In this document: piece after piece, positions 40,706 to 49,190 of the stretch
Layout: every line of letters begins with the position of its first letter
Numbering within the stretch: position 1 is the first letter of the stretch
Assembly (NCBI GenBank): GCA_025454835.1
Contig: JALONQ010000008.1
Span: forward strand, 62,001-126,000
Direction of reading: 5' to 3'
DNA from: Bacteroidota bacterium
Lineage (GTDB): Bacteria; Bacteroidota; Ignavibacteria; UBA10030
Length of the DNA: 64,000 nucleotides
Made by a program: the position numbers and the translations under genes
Notes under the pieces: generated by a model
Told to the model about the DNA's origin: nothing
The model's input: only the letters and a program-made list of their open reading frames with translations
The model's database searches: none

Positions 40706-40815
40706 AAACATTCCAAACGGTCAAAACTTCCAAACGTTCCAAACGAACGGTCCACACTTCCAACCGTTCCAATCGAACGGTCCATACGTCCAAACGTTCC
40801 AGACAAACGTCCAAG
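40706..40815. repeat. 30-bp tandem repeat between argJ and argB
   Basis: Three adjacent units of about 30 bp (40727-40756, 40757-40786, 40787-40815) share CCAAACGTTCCA and GAACGGTCCA with a few changes. A partial unit precedes them. The unit itself contains AACGTT. There are no spacers, so it is not a CRISPR. It lies inside the arg operon. Confidence 0.85.
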
Positions 40816-40839
40816 CCCCAAAAGGTTCGCACTGTGGTG

Positions 40840-41691
40840 ATGCTCGATAATCAGACCAAAGAACAGGTGCTCGTCGAAGCGCTCCCCTACATCCAGCGCT
40901 ACGAGGGGTCGACGTTCGTCATCAAGTATGGCGGCGCGGCAATGACCGAGGAGGAGCTGAAGCAGACCTTTGCGAAGGATGTCACGATCCTTCGGAAGAT
41001 CGGCATCAACATCGTCATCGTGCACGGGGGCGGCAAGGAGATCACGGCGTTGGCGGACCAGCTGCAGATCCCGACCCGGTTCGTCGACGGTCATCGCTAC
41101 ACCGACGAACAGATGATCGACGTCGTCACGATGGTCCTCGGGGGCAAGCTGAACAAGCAGATCGTTAACCTCATCAATTCCAACGGTGGAAACGCGATCG
41201 GATTGACGGGAGCCGACAACCTCCTGCTTCGGGCAAAGCGACTCACCCCCAATGGCAAGGACCTGGGCCTGGTGGGCGAAGTGACGAACGTGAACACGGC
41301 GTTCATCGAACTGCTCCTGAAGAACTCGATGATGCCCGTGATCGCCCCATTATCCGTGGGCGAGAGCGGAGAGGTCTACAACGTGAATGCCGATCTGGCC
41401 GCCGGCGCCATCGCCGCTGCCCTCAGGGCCGAGAAACTGGTCTATCTGAGCGATATCGAAGGCATCTCTGTCAAGGGTGAACGGGTTTCGACCCTTACGC
41501 GCACTTCGGCCGCCAGGCTGATCAACGAGGGTTCCATTTTCGGCGGCATGATCCCGAAGGTCACGTCGGCGTTCGACACGCTTGACGCGGGGGTGAATAA
41601 GGTGCACATCATCGACGGGCGCGTGAGACACTCGCTTCTGCTCGAGATCTTCACCGACGCCGGGATCGGGACACAGATGGTGCATGAGTGA
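40840..41691 (+). CDS. argB: Acetylglutamate kinase
   Basis: A 283-residue amino acid kinase that phosphorylates N-acetylglutamate. FVIKYGGAAM (ATP-binding Lys), IVIVHGGGKEI (substrate-binding Gly loop), LTGADNLLL and the Lys in GGMIPKVTSAF are all present. Three possible starts are stacked (GTG 40834, GTG 40837, ATG 40840), and ATG was preferred. The N-terminal helix is short and does not give the long extension of arginine-inhibited hexameric enzymes with certainty. Confidence 0.95.
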   Translation: MLDNQTKEQVLVEALPYIQRYEGSTFVIKYGGAAMTEEELKQTFAKDVTILRKIGINIVIVHGGGKEITALADQLQIPTRFVDGHRYTDEQMIDVVTMVLGGKLNKQIVNLINSNGGNAIGLTGADNLLLRAKRLTPNGKDLGLVGEVTNVNTAFIELLLKNSMMPVIAPLSVGESGEVYNVNADLAAGAIAAALRAEKLVYLSDIEGISVKGERVSTLTRTSAARLINEGSIFGGMIPKVTSAFDTLDAGVNKVHIIDGRVRHSLLLEIFTDAGIGTQMVHE

Positions 41692-41711
41692 GCACTGATT
41701 CATATGTCCAC

Positions 41712-41759
41712 AACCCCTCGACTCGTCCCGACAAACAGCGTCGTGACGCGCTCGGGGTT
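41712..41759 (+). terminator. Hairpin between argB and argR
   Basis: AACCCC and GGGGTT form the base of a long imperfect stem (inner CGTC/GACG pairs), followed by TATCTCG. It probably terminates or attenuates argCJB transcription before argR. Confidence 0.55.
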
Positions 41760-41794
41760 TATCTCGTGAAGCGTGCAGAGAACCGAGTTGGCCG

Positions 41795-42250
41795 ATGAAT
41801 AAGAACGAACGACATCTTGCGCTCAAAGAGGTCATTACCGCCCGGCACATCGGCACGCAGGACGAACTCGTCCGAGCCTTGAAACAGGCCGGATTTCCAG
41901 TCACGCAGGCGACGCTGTCGCGCGACATGAAGGAGCTTCGCATTGCGCGCGTGAACGGTCCCGAAGGGCCCCGCTACGCGCTCACACCCGAAGCCGAAGA
42001 GAAGCGCCTCCAGCCGTACCTGGCATTCGAGATCGAGTCGATCTCTTTCAACGAGTCGCTGATCGTGGTCAAGACCCTGCCGGGCCGCGCCCAGGGCGTC
42101 GCCGAGATCCTCGATAGCTTCCACCATCCGGATATCCTCGGCACCCTGGCGGGCGACAATACGGTGTTCGTGACGCCGCGGTCGACAAAGAAGATCCCCA
42201 AGCTGGTCAAAGAACTGAGGGGGATGGCAGTGGAAGTACGTATGAAGTAG
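41795..42250 (+). CDS. argR: Arginine repressor ArgR
   Basis: A 151-residue regulator. The N-terminal winged helix has the recognition segment VTQATLSRDMKELRIARV. The C-terminal arginine-binding, hexamerisation domain has GRAQGVAEILDSF and GTLAGDNTVFV. It binds ARG boxes when arginine is plentiful, and the double palindrome at the argC promoter is its likely target. It lies between argB and argG, as in several arg clusters. Confidence 0.95.
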   Translation: MNKNERHLALKEVITARHIGTQDELVRALKQAGFPVTQATLSRDMKELRIARVNGPEGPRYALTPEAEEKRLQPYLAFEIESISFNESLIVVKTLPGRAQGVAEILDSFHHPDILGTLAGDNTVFVTPRSTKKIPKLVKELRGMAVEVRMK

Positions 42251-42261
42251 GAAGTGGCGAG

Positions 42262-42316
42262 ATGGAAGACTGAAGCACAAACGAAGACCGATTCAGTCTT
42301 TCATCTTTCGTCTTAC
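42262..42316. repeat. Short imperfect palindrome (GAAGAC/GTCTTTC words)
   Basis: GGAAGACTGAAGC and ACGAAGAC on the left pair with GTCTTTCATC and TTCGTCTTACC on the right. It lies between argR and argG. The same right-arm words recur at 37060-37085 upstream of the RecA-like promoter. Confidence 0.6.
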
Positions 42317-42372
42317 CTCTCTCATCCCTTACGACATTCACGCGTCTTTCATCAGATACCACAGGAACCACA

Positions 42373-43632
42373 ATGAAAAAACTCCGCATCGCCGTCGCGT
42401 ATTCAGGCGGCCTCGACACCTCGGTCATGGTCAAATGGCTGCAGGAGAAGTACAACGCCGAGATCATCACGGTCACCGGCAACCTCGGACAGAAGAAGGA
42501 ACTCGTCGGCCTGGCCGACAAGGCCTACAAGTCCGGCGCGAAGAAGGTCTATATCCAGGACCTCCAGAAGGAATTCGTCGAAGAGTACCTCTGGCGTTCG
42601 CTCAAAATGGGGGCGCTCTACGAACACAACTACCCCATGGCCACGTCCATCGGACGTCCGCTCCTGGCGAAGGCGCTCGTCGACGTCGCCAAGCGCGAGC
42701 GCTGCACACACATCGCCCACGGATGCACGGGCAAGGGGAATGACCAAGTGCGCTTCGAGATCGCCGCCGCCGCCCTCGCTCCGGAGATCAAGGTGCTGGC
42801 CCCGCTCCGCGACTGGGAATTCAAGTCCCGCGAAGAGGAGATCGACTACTGCCAGAAGCACCACATCCCCGTGGCGGTGACGAAGGAGAGCCCCTACTCG
42901 ATCGACGAGAACATCTGGGGAACGAGCATCGAGTGCGGCATCCTGGAAGATCCGATGGCCGAACCGCCGGCGGATGCGTACCAGCGCACCGTCGACCCAC
43001 GGCACGCACCCGACAAGCCGACCTACGTGACGATCGGCTTCAAAGAAGGCATTCCCGTGTCCCTCAATGGCAAGCCGATGGACGGCGTGAGCCTGCTCCA
43101 CGAGCTCAATGCCATCGCCGGTGCGAACGGCGTGGGCCGCCTCGATCTCGTCGAAAACCGGCTCGTCGGTATCAAGTCGCGCGAGGTGTACGAAGCCCCC
43201 GCCGCCACCGTGCTCCATTTCGCCCACCGCGAGCTGGAACGCCTCGTGCTCGACAAGGAGACCTTTCAGTACAAATTGAAGATGGCGCAGGACTACGCCA
43301 CGATCATCTACAACGGCCTCTGGTTCACGCCGATGCGGATGGCCATGGACGCCTTCGTGGACTCGACGCAGAGGGTGGTCAATGGCCTTGTGAAGGTGAG
43401 GCTCTACAAGGGGAACGTGGATATCTCCGGCCGGACCTCGCCGAATTCACTGTATGACATGAAGCTGGCGACGTACACGAACGAGGATACGTTCGACCAC
43501 AAGGCGAGCGTCGGGTTCATCCAGATCTATGGACTCCCGGTGCGGACGTTCTTCCGGGTGAACAAACATCTGCTGATGAAGCCGAAGCTGGTGAAGAAGA
43601 TGGTGAAGAAGATGGTGAAGAGGAAGAAATAG
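42373..43632 (+). CDS. argG: Argininosuccinate synthase
   Basis: A 419-residue ATP-dependent ligase joining citrulline and aspartate. The PP-loop is [14 protein letters not shown]. Citrulline and aspartate-binding motifs include [14 protein letters not shown] and [11 protein letters not shown]. The C-terminus ends in a Lys-rich tail ([12 protein letters not shown]) encoded by tandem copies of GTGAAGAAGATG, longer than usual and probably made by slippage. It follows argR by 122 nt. Confidence 0.95.
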   Translation: MKKLRIAVAYSGGLDTSVMVKWLQEKYNAEIITVTGNLGQKKELVGLADKAYKSGAKKVYIQDLQKEFVEEYLWRSLKMGALYEHNYPMATSIGRPLLAKALVDVAKRERCTHIAHGCTGKGNDQVRFEIAAAALAPEIKVLAPLRDWEFKSREEEIDYCQKHHIPVAVTKESPYSIDENIWGTSIECGILEDPMAEPPADAYQRTVDPRHAPDKPTYVTIGFKEGIPVSLNGKPMDGVSLLHELNAIAGANGVGRLDLVENRLVGIKSREVYEAPAATVLHFAHRELERLVLDKETFQYKLKMAQDYATIIYNGLWFTPMRMAMDAFVDSTQRVVNGLVKVRLYKGNVDISGRTSPNSLYDMKLATYTNEDTFDHKASVGFIQIYGLPVRTFFRVNKHLLMKPKLVKKMVKKMVKRKK

Positions 43633-43650
43633 CCGGAGGCCCAGCACAAC

Positions 43651-43704
43651 TGCCGCGCCCGCCTGCCCGACGCTTCGCTACGAAGCGGCGGGCAGGAAGC
43701 GGCA
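43651..43704. repeat. Palindromic hairpin (CCTGCCCG family)
   Basis: Nested arms: TGCCGC/GCGGCA outside, CCTGCCCG/CGGGCAGG in the middle, CGCTTCG/CGAAGCG inside, with a 3-nt loop. It is 18 nt after argG. Same family as 17790, 20415 and the copy within priA. Confidence 0.8.
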
Positions 43705-43841
43705 ATCCCCTTTTCAGAGCGCCGACGACTGGTAATTGGGGATCGGTGACCGGGTATCGGATGGGGGCGCACGTCCGCTATGTCGTCCCCTTCCGGTCAG
43801 CTCACACCCTTCACCTGACATCTGATTCTCCGATGAACAGC

Positions 43842-43866
43842 GAACCCCGGATGACCTCCGGGGTTC
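43842..43866 (+). terminator. Hairpin terminator downstream of argG
   Basis: Ten-base stem GAACCCCGGA / TCCGGGGTTC with a 5-nt loop followed by TCTGTTGT. Confidence 0.7.
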
Positions 43867-44106
43867 TCTGTTGTGGTCTACGATGAACGTGCCAAGCGTC
43901 AGAAGTCGCTTTTGTCTCTCGACTCGCATCCTAACGACCCACGCCCGTTTCGGCGGCGGGTTGTTGCGAATCCTTGCTGCCGTGAGCAGGGGAGCGGGTG
44001 ATTCAGTGCTTGAGTCACTCGTCTTCGTGAAAGTTGCTCGGCATCTGGTGCCTGCTGCGGCCAGTCTCCTCGCACGAAAAGATGTCCCCCCCAATAGAAG
44101 CACAAA
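43867..44106. other. Unassigned 240-nt stretch between two similar hairpins
   Basis: No coding frame here is convincing: one plus-strand frame of 82 codons and several minus-strand frames have no recognisable motif or ribosome binding site. The stretch is bounded by two hairpins sharing the ACCCCGG/CCGGGGT stem. It marks the left boundary of the lower-GC defence island. It could hold a small RNA or an integration remnant, but nothing is proven. Confidence 0.4.
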
Positions 44107-44127
44107 ACCCCGGCTATGATCCGGGGT
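44107..44127. terminator. Hairpin terminator at the left edge of the defence island
   Basis: Stem ACCCCGG / CCGGGGT with a 7-nt loop, flanked by AAAA on the left (T-rich tail for minus-strand transcripts) and CTTGCC on the right. It is well placed to end the long minus-strand operon after the 66-aa gene. Confidence 0.65.
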
Positions 44128-44201
44128 CTTGCCTCATTGCATTAAGCTTGCGGCTTAGACGGGCAGCGCCAAACCATGCGGCCCGGTCCATACGCAGAAG
44201 A

Positions 44202-44402
44202 TCATGAGGTAAGCACAATCTTCGACGCCTCGATTTGTGATTCATTTGCCTTCTTCTCGAAATCCCTACGAAAAGTTTCCATTTCGGAGTCAATGCTGTC
44301 GTACATCTCCGAGCTCTCTTCTTGTGAAACGATTCGCACTCTGCCTTCTTGTCGGGCTTTCTCGACGATTTCCTCATACCTATTGCGAATCTCGGCTGGC
44401 AT
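44202..44402 (-). CDS. Small acidic helical protein (66 aa), last gene of the defence operon
   Basis: A charged, probably helical protein (MPAEIRNRYEEIVEKARQ, SEEMETFRRDFEKK-like middle) with no family I recognise. The ATG has a strong AGGAGG site inside the end of the peptidase gene and starts 2 nt after its stop, so translation is coupled. Its size, charge and position suggest an inhibitor, adaptor or antitoxin for the peptidase (inference only). Confidence 0.7.
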   Translation of the reverse strand: MPAEIRNRYEEIVEKARQEGRVRIVSQEESSEMYDSIDSEMETFRRDFEKKANESQIEASKIVLTS

Positions 44403-44404
44403 GA

Positions 44405-45898
44405 TTAGAAACCTCCTTGGTGATTACTTGAATACATCTCAAACGGATTCAATGGAATCTTGATCTCGCGAGCTTCGTGCTTTTCGACGGTAACAAACGT
44501 CTCCGGTAGCGCAACAAACAACAATGCATCCGATGATCTGCCGTCGTTCTCCGTCGCATCAAGAACTACGAGACCTCGAGATCGCCTGTTGCATGCAGAC
44601 TGCTTGTCGGTAAGTTCCACGACCCAAACGAATTTGGGCATCAGGGTCTGGAGAATAAGCTCTTTCGAGTCGTTGCCAAGGTGTCGATCGTAGGCAATCT
44701 TTGACTTGAAGGAACGACTCGAGGTCAGAAACGGTCGTAATACGACCTCGGGGAAGGCTTCCAATTCTGAACTGTTAACAATTTGCGATTTTAGCACGTT
44801 AACCGCAAGGTGCTTAGCCTCCAATGCTTCAAGGTAGATCTTCGAATATAGGGGCACGATTGCGCTTGTTAGCCTGCAATTTGCCCAGTCTGGGTGAGGA
44901 TAGTGCGCGGTAGGGCTGGAGAAGTCACACGAAACGTATGGAGCATGGTTGTCGTCAACGGCAATGAACCGGCGATCGATTGCTGACCAATCGATCAGCT
45001 CCACTTCTCCGCTTGAAGTCCTAATTCGATCGAACGCCCTAGCGGACATGATGTTCGTCGACGATGGGTCCTCCTGACCTGCGACAATGACTGCGTGGCC
45101 AATCTTGGGATTCTCCAGCGTTGCCACGAAGGGGATTCCAGAGTCGATATACTGGTTGAACAGTCCTGGAAATGCCGAACCGAACTTCCTTTCGTGATAC
45201 AGCCTGACGCCAAATCCAAACTCACGTAGGGCAAAGGATATTTGAGTAGCCGTCAGACCGTGCGAAGGTAACTGTCGCTCGTATGTCTGAGTGGTGAGTG
45301 CATTCACAATGGATGAGGGCAGCGCAGGCTTGTATTCTGCATACTTGTTGCCGAAGTATTCCATGACGCCCCACACTGTGGTTTCGGCACACTTAATTGT
45401 CTCAGAGTCTTGCGAGGATGAAGGAAAGGACGAGACTTTCAGCTTCGCGCCATTTATCGCGGCCTCGGTTTCGACGGTGCAACAATGGAACTGTCTGAGC
45501 TTCATAGCGCTCGGGGAGACGTTTGAACGGCCAATGATGCCGGGCAATGTTGGCCGCAAAGTAAAATACCCAAGAAAGCCTTTGGCGAGCGTCTCACGGA
45601 GGGCCGCGTCCCTGAAATGAGGTTCTGTTATCTCAAAGTCGAACAGAGAGACTCTGATAGAATCTCGTGCGTACTGGCGGTGCTTCGTGGAAAAGTACGT
45701 GTAGTAGCTGTTTCGATATACGCGATCAACGTATGGATACTCGACATACGCCCAGAGATCATCGCGAAAGGAATGTAGATACCTTTGTAACCTGAGATCG
45801 GTCTGGCTGTCCGGAAAACCGTATTCGTCCTGCAGCAATTTGATGAGAACATCCCTCAGCCCACCGAGTGACACGTACGAACTCTTCAATTTACTCAT
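44405..45898 (-). CDS. Papain-like/C39-like cysteine peptidase candidate (497 aa)
   Basis: I do not recognise the family. The middle of the protein (about 165-280) has the layout of a C39/papain-like peptidase: Cys in ETIKCAETTVWGVMEYFGN, then a HGLTATQISFALREFGF helix typical of C39-like domains, His in NPKIGHAVIVAGQED and a possible third residue in FIAVDDNHAPY. The N-terminal 160 residues and C-terminal 200 are unassigned. There is no signal peptide, so it is cytoplasmic. A GGGAG site precedes the ATG. It lies 42 nt after hsdR in the same operon. A peptidase in this position suggests an effector, but this is inference. Confidence 0.65.
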   Translation of the reverse strand: MSKLKSSYVSLGGLRDVLIKLLQDEYGFPDSQTDLRLQRYLHSFRDDLWAYVEYPYVDRVYRNSYYTYFSTKHRQYARDSIRVSLFDFEITEPHFRDAALRETLAKGFLGYFTLRPTLPGIIGRSNVSPSAMKLRQFHCCTVETEAAINGAKLKVSSFPSSSQDSETIKCAETTVWGVMEYFGNKYAEYKPALPSSIVNALTTQTYERQLPSHGLTATQISFALREFGFGVRLYHERKFGSAFPGLFNQYIDSGIPFVATLENPKIGHAVIVAGQEDPSSTNIMSARAFDRIRTSSGEVELIDWSAIDRRFIAVDDNHAPYVSCDFSSPTAHYPHPDWANCRLTSAIVPLYSKIYLEALEAKHLAVNVLKSQIVNSSELEAFPEVVLRPFLTSSRSFKSKIAYDRHLGNDSKELILQTLMPKFVWVVELTDKQSACNRRSRGLVVLDATENDGRSSDALLFVALPETFVTVEKHEAREIKIPLNPFEMYSSNHQGGF

Positions 45899-45940
45899 TT
45901 CAACTCCCTCGTTTACTTACATCAGTTACACAGAGCGCCG

Positions 45941-48900
45941 TCACGCAGCCTCCATCGTCCCCTGCGGATATTGTCCATACACAAACTGGTAGGCCGAGTC
46001 AGATTTGATTTCTACGTCGTCGGGCGAGTAACTCGGTGTTGGCAAGCCAGTTTCTTCATTCCATAAGAAGTCGTGGATAAAGCTCTTGACGCCCGACCGG
46101 GTTTGTTCCTTTTCGCGCCAGTCTTGTACCCGCAGATATTCCTTCTTCAGCCTATCGAGCAGATCACGCGCAACCCCCTTTAATCGTTCTCGCTCGCGTT
46201 TGCTCAAATTTGGCTTCTCCAAGATGTCAAAGAGTGAGAGTGATTCTTCGTCAAGACCCTCGCGAACGGCTCTTCGCTCCTCCGCATCAAGTTGATCCAC
46301 GAACCTCAACAGCGTGGCAAATGTCTGCTCGGTCGTAACGCGGTCCTTCTCCAGGTTGTACTGCGCGATGATCTCCTGATACCGCTTATCAAAGTCGGTC
46401 CGCAATGGATTCCGTTCAATCATCCGCCGCAGCCGTTCTTCTATGACGTCCTTAAGTTGGCTCGTTATCGTGTTCTTCCGGGGGTGCTTTGCGAATTCCT
46501 TCCGAAGCCGATCGAAATCGATCTTGCTGATGTCGTAAAGCGTTCCCTTCTCAACGGAGGTGGGGGTCGGCAATGGCACGACCGCCTCGTCGACGATCTT
46601 GTGCAGTTCCCGTATGATGCTGGTGATGTTTGCGTCGTCGCGGTCCTTCTGGAGCGATCGGTAAACCGCATTGACGGCGTCGTACTCAAACCGGTACTTC
46701 TTCACTCCTTCGATCGTAATGGCCGCTTTGAACTTCACGAAGAATTGGCGTGCCAATACTTCGAACCGCTTTCGTGATTCCCCCGATGCGTTGACGATCT
46801 CTTTGGCGGTGCCAACCTCGGCAATTCGGCCGTACCCTCGGTTGTCTCTGATCCGGCCGAAATCGTATCCACGTTCCTGGAAATACTCACCGACAGCCGT
46901 ACAGGTTTCTGCAAGCTCGCCAAGCAGTTGCTCTTGAGGCTTGACTGGATCCACAGATGCTTCTGCAGTACCGGTGCCTTCGCCACCCGCAAATATGGCC
47001 AATGCCTCTCGCAACTGCTTCAGGATGCCGCAGTAGTCCACCACAAGTCCGTTGGGCTTCCCTTCGTTCACCCGGTTCGCCCGTGCGATCGCTTGCATCA
47101 GCGTGTGCGCCTGGAGCGGTTTGTCGAGATAGAGGGTGGCTAAGCTCGGCACGTCGAACCCTGTCATCCACATGGCGCAGACGATTGCCAACCGGAACGG
47201 ATGGTTGGGGTCCTTGAAGGCCATGTCGATCTCGACCGTCTTGCCTCCTTGGGATTCGTACCCGTCTTTGATCTTCTTCCGATGAGGCTCGATGTCCAGA
47301 TCCCATTCCCGGAACCGCTGAACCTCCCCTTGTTCTTCACTGATGACGACCGCGATTTCCGTCGATTCAAGCCAAGCCTGCTTTGCGTTCAGGAACACCA
47401 ACTCTTGCTCATCCGGGCTCTCCCTGATCGCCCGTACCGTGTTCGCAATGGCCATTTCCCAATATTTGCGGACCAGATTGTACATCCGCACGGTCGTGAT
47501 CTTGTCGATGCAAACCAGCATCGCCTTCCCCGACTCCCAGCGTTCGGTATAGTGCTCCACCATGTCTCGCGCCACGGCATCGAGTCTTGATTCTGCCGTC
47601 ATGATCTGGTAGTCGCGTCCCAGTTCACGTTCAAGACGGGCTTCCTGATCGACATCCAGTTGGAGGTCCTGCAGTTTCTCCGCGAAACGGGCGTTGATGT
47701 CCGGATGCGTGAGTTTTAGCTTCTCGCCGCGGTTGTCGTAGTAGAGCGGAACGGTCGCATTGTCATCCACAGCCCTCTGGAAATCGAATGTGGAGACATA
47801 GTCGCCAAATACCATGCGCGTGATCTCGTCACTCTTAAAGAGCGGCGTGCCGGTGAAACCGATGTAGTGCGCGTTCGGCAGGGCGCTTCTCATGTTAACG
47901 GCCAGGCGGCCGTATTGCGTACGATGCGCCTCGTCAGAGATCACGACGACGTCGGCGCGGGTGGAGTAGGGTTCGGCCGGGTCGACGTCTTTGTTGAACT
48001 TCTGGATCAGTGTGAACAGATACGGCCGATGCTCTTTGAGGAGCGACTGCAATTGGGCCCCCGAGTTGGCCCGGACCTTCTCCCGCTTGTTGTCCACGAT
48101 GCCACAGCCGGCAAATGTGCGGTAGATCTGTTTATCCAGATCGTCGCGGTCGGTGACCACAAGAAACGTGAACCCAGAAGAGATCTTACGATGGATCTTC
48201 TGCGTGAAGAAGACCATCGAGTACGATTTGCCTGCCCCTTGCGTGTGCCAAAAGACGCCCAGTTTGCCTCCGAGCTCTTCCCGGCGCCGTACGGCATCGA
48301 TGGCACGATTGACACCCAGCACCTGGTGATTTCGGCCAAGAATTTTGATCAGTCCAGCCGGTGTGCTGTCGTCGAAGAGGATGAAGTTTTCGAAGATGTC
48401 CATGAAGCGGGACTTCTCGCAGACCCCTTTTTGCAGAGTCTCCATGTCCACGATGCCGGCATCTTCCTCCGCCAATCGCTTCCACTCGTGGAAGTGCTCG
48501 AACTTGCTGGTGACCGAGCCCACCTTGGCAGTAAGTCCGTTGCTGAGCACGATGACAGAGTTGAACGTGAGCAGGTGTGGAATGGTGTCCTTGTAGTCGC
48601 TCAGGTTCTTCTCGTAGGCCTGCCGAATATCTTTGTGGACCGCTTTGAGCTCGATAAATAGGAGTGGGATACCGTTGACGAACCCCACTATATCGGGTCT
48701 GCGACGATAGATGGAGCCCTGGACCCACAATTCGCGAACCACCAAAAAATGGTTGGTGGTTGGGTCGTCGAAGTTGAAGACTCGCAGTCGGATGACCTCG
48801 ACTTCTCCCTTGGGATTCCGGATCGAAACCGGAACTCCCTTCTTGAACAGCTCGTATTTCGTCCGGTTGGCCTGTGCGAGCGACTGCGCGGCGCTGATCT

Positions 48901-49144
48901 CGGTGATCTGCGTGACAGCCGAGTCGTACGCTTCAGCGGGCAGAGACGGATTTAATTGTTCCAGTGCTGCGCGGAGATAGCGTGTCAGCACGACCTCCCG
49001 CTCCGACTCCCTGCCCAATGTTCCGTTCCGGCCCAGGACTTCGTCGTTGAACGCGTACACACTCTCCCACTTCAACTCGTGGTGGAAGTAGTTGGCAACG
49101 GTTTGCTGGATGAGTTGGTCTTCGGAGAGTTCGTTGGTACTCAT
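45941..49144 (-). CDS. hsdR: Type I restriction enzyme, R (motor/nuclease) subunit
   Basis: A 1067-residue translocase-endonuclease. The N-terminal PD-(D/E)XK nuclease core is RRRPDIVGFVNGIPLLFIELKAVH. The SF2 motor has Walker A in FWHTQGAGKSYSMVFF, Walker B in VVISDEAHRTQYGRLA, motif III in YIGFTGTPL and motif VI in QAIARANRVNEGKPNG. A C-terminal helical region follows. It cuts unmodified DNA with HsdM and HsdS. It is separated from hsdS by the kinase and TPR genes, which is unusual. Confidence 0.96.
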   Translation of the reverse strand: MSTNELSEDQLIQQTVANYFHHELKWESVYAFNDEVLGRNGTLGRESEREVVLTRYLRAALEQLNPSLPAEAYDSAVTQITEISAAQSLAQANRTKYELFKKGVPVSIRNPKGEVEVIRLRVFNFDDPTTNHFLVVRELWVQGSIYRRRPDIVGFVNGIPLLFIELKAVHKDIRQAYEKNLSDYKDTIPHLLTFNSVIVLSNGLTAKVGSVTSKFEHFHEWKRLAEEDAGIVDMETLQKGVCEKSRFMDIFENFILFDDSTPAGLIKILGRNHQVLGVNRAIDAVRRREELGGKLGVFWHTQGAGKSYSMVFFTQKIHRKISSGFTFLVVTDRDDLDKQIYRTFAGCGIVDNKREKVRANSGAQLQSLLKEHRPYLFTLIQKFNKDVDPAEPYSTRADVVVISDEAHRTQYGRLAVNMRSALPNAHYIGFTGTPLFKSDEITRMVFGDYVSTFDFQRAVDDNATVPLYYDNRGEKLKLTHPDINARFAEKLQDLQLDVDQEARLERELGRDYQIMTAESRLDAVARDMVEHYTERWESGKAMLVCIDKITTVRMYNLVRKYWEMAIANTVRAIRESPDEQELVFLNAKQAWLESTEIAVVISEEQGEVQRFREWDLDIEPHRKKIKDGYESQGGKTVEIDMAFKDPNHPFRLAIVCAMWMTGFDVPSLATLYLDKPLQAHTLMQAIARANRVNEGKPNGLVVDYCGILKQLREALAIFAGGEGTGTAEASVDPVKPQEQLLGELAETCTAVGEYFQERGYDFGRIRDNRGYGRIAEVGTAKEIVNASGESRKRFEVLARQFFVKFKAAITIEGVKKYRFEYDAVNAVYRSLQKDRDDANITSIIRELHKIVDEAVVPLPTPTSVEKGTLYDISKIDFDRLRKEFAKHPRKNTITSQLKDVIEERLRRMIERNPLRTDFDKRYQEIIAQYNLEKDRVTTEQTFATLLRFVDQLDAEERRAVREGLDEESLSLFDILEKPNLSKRERERLKGVARDLLDRLKKEYLRVQDWREKEQTRSGVKSFIHDFLWNEETGLPTPSYSPDDVEIKSDSAYQFVYGQYPQGTMEAA

Positions 49145-49190
49145 GGACGCGCGAAGTCAACGTTGAATATACATGTCTGATTGTGATGGT

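Noticed and set aside
40727-40815. Possible CRISPR array (regular 30-bp units)
   Set aside because: Units are directly adjacent with no spacers, only three copies, diverged from one another, and no cas genes are in the window.
43871-44119. 82-codon plus-strand frame between the two hairpins
   Set aside because: No ribosome binding site, no recognisable motif, runs into the second hairpin, and equally long frames exist on the other strand.
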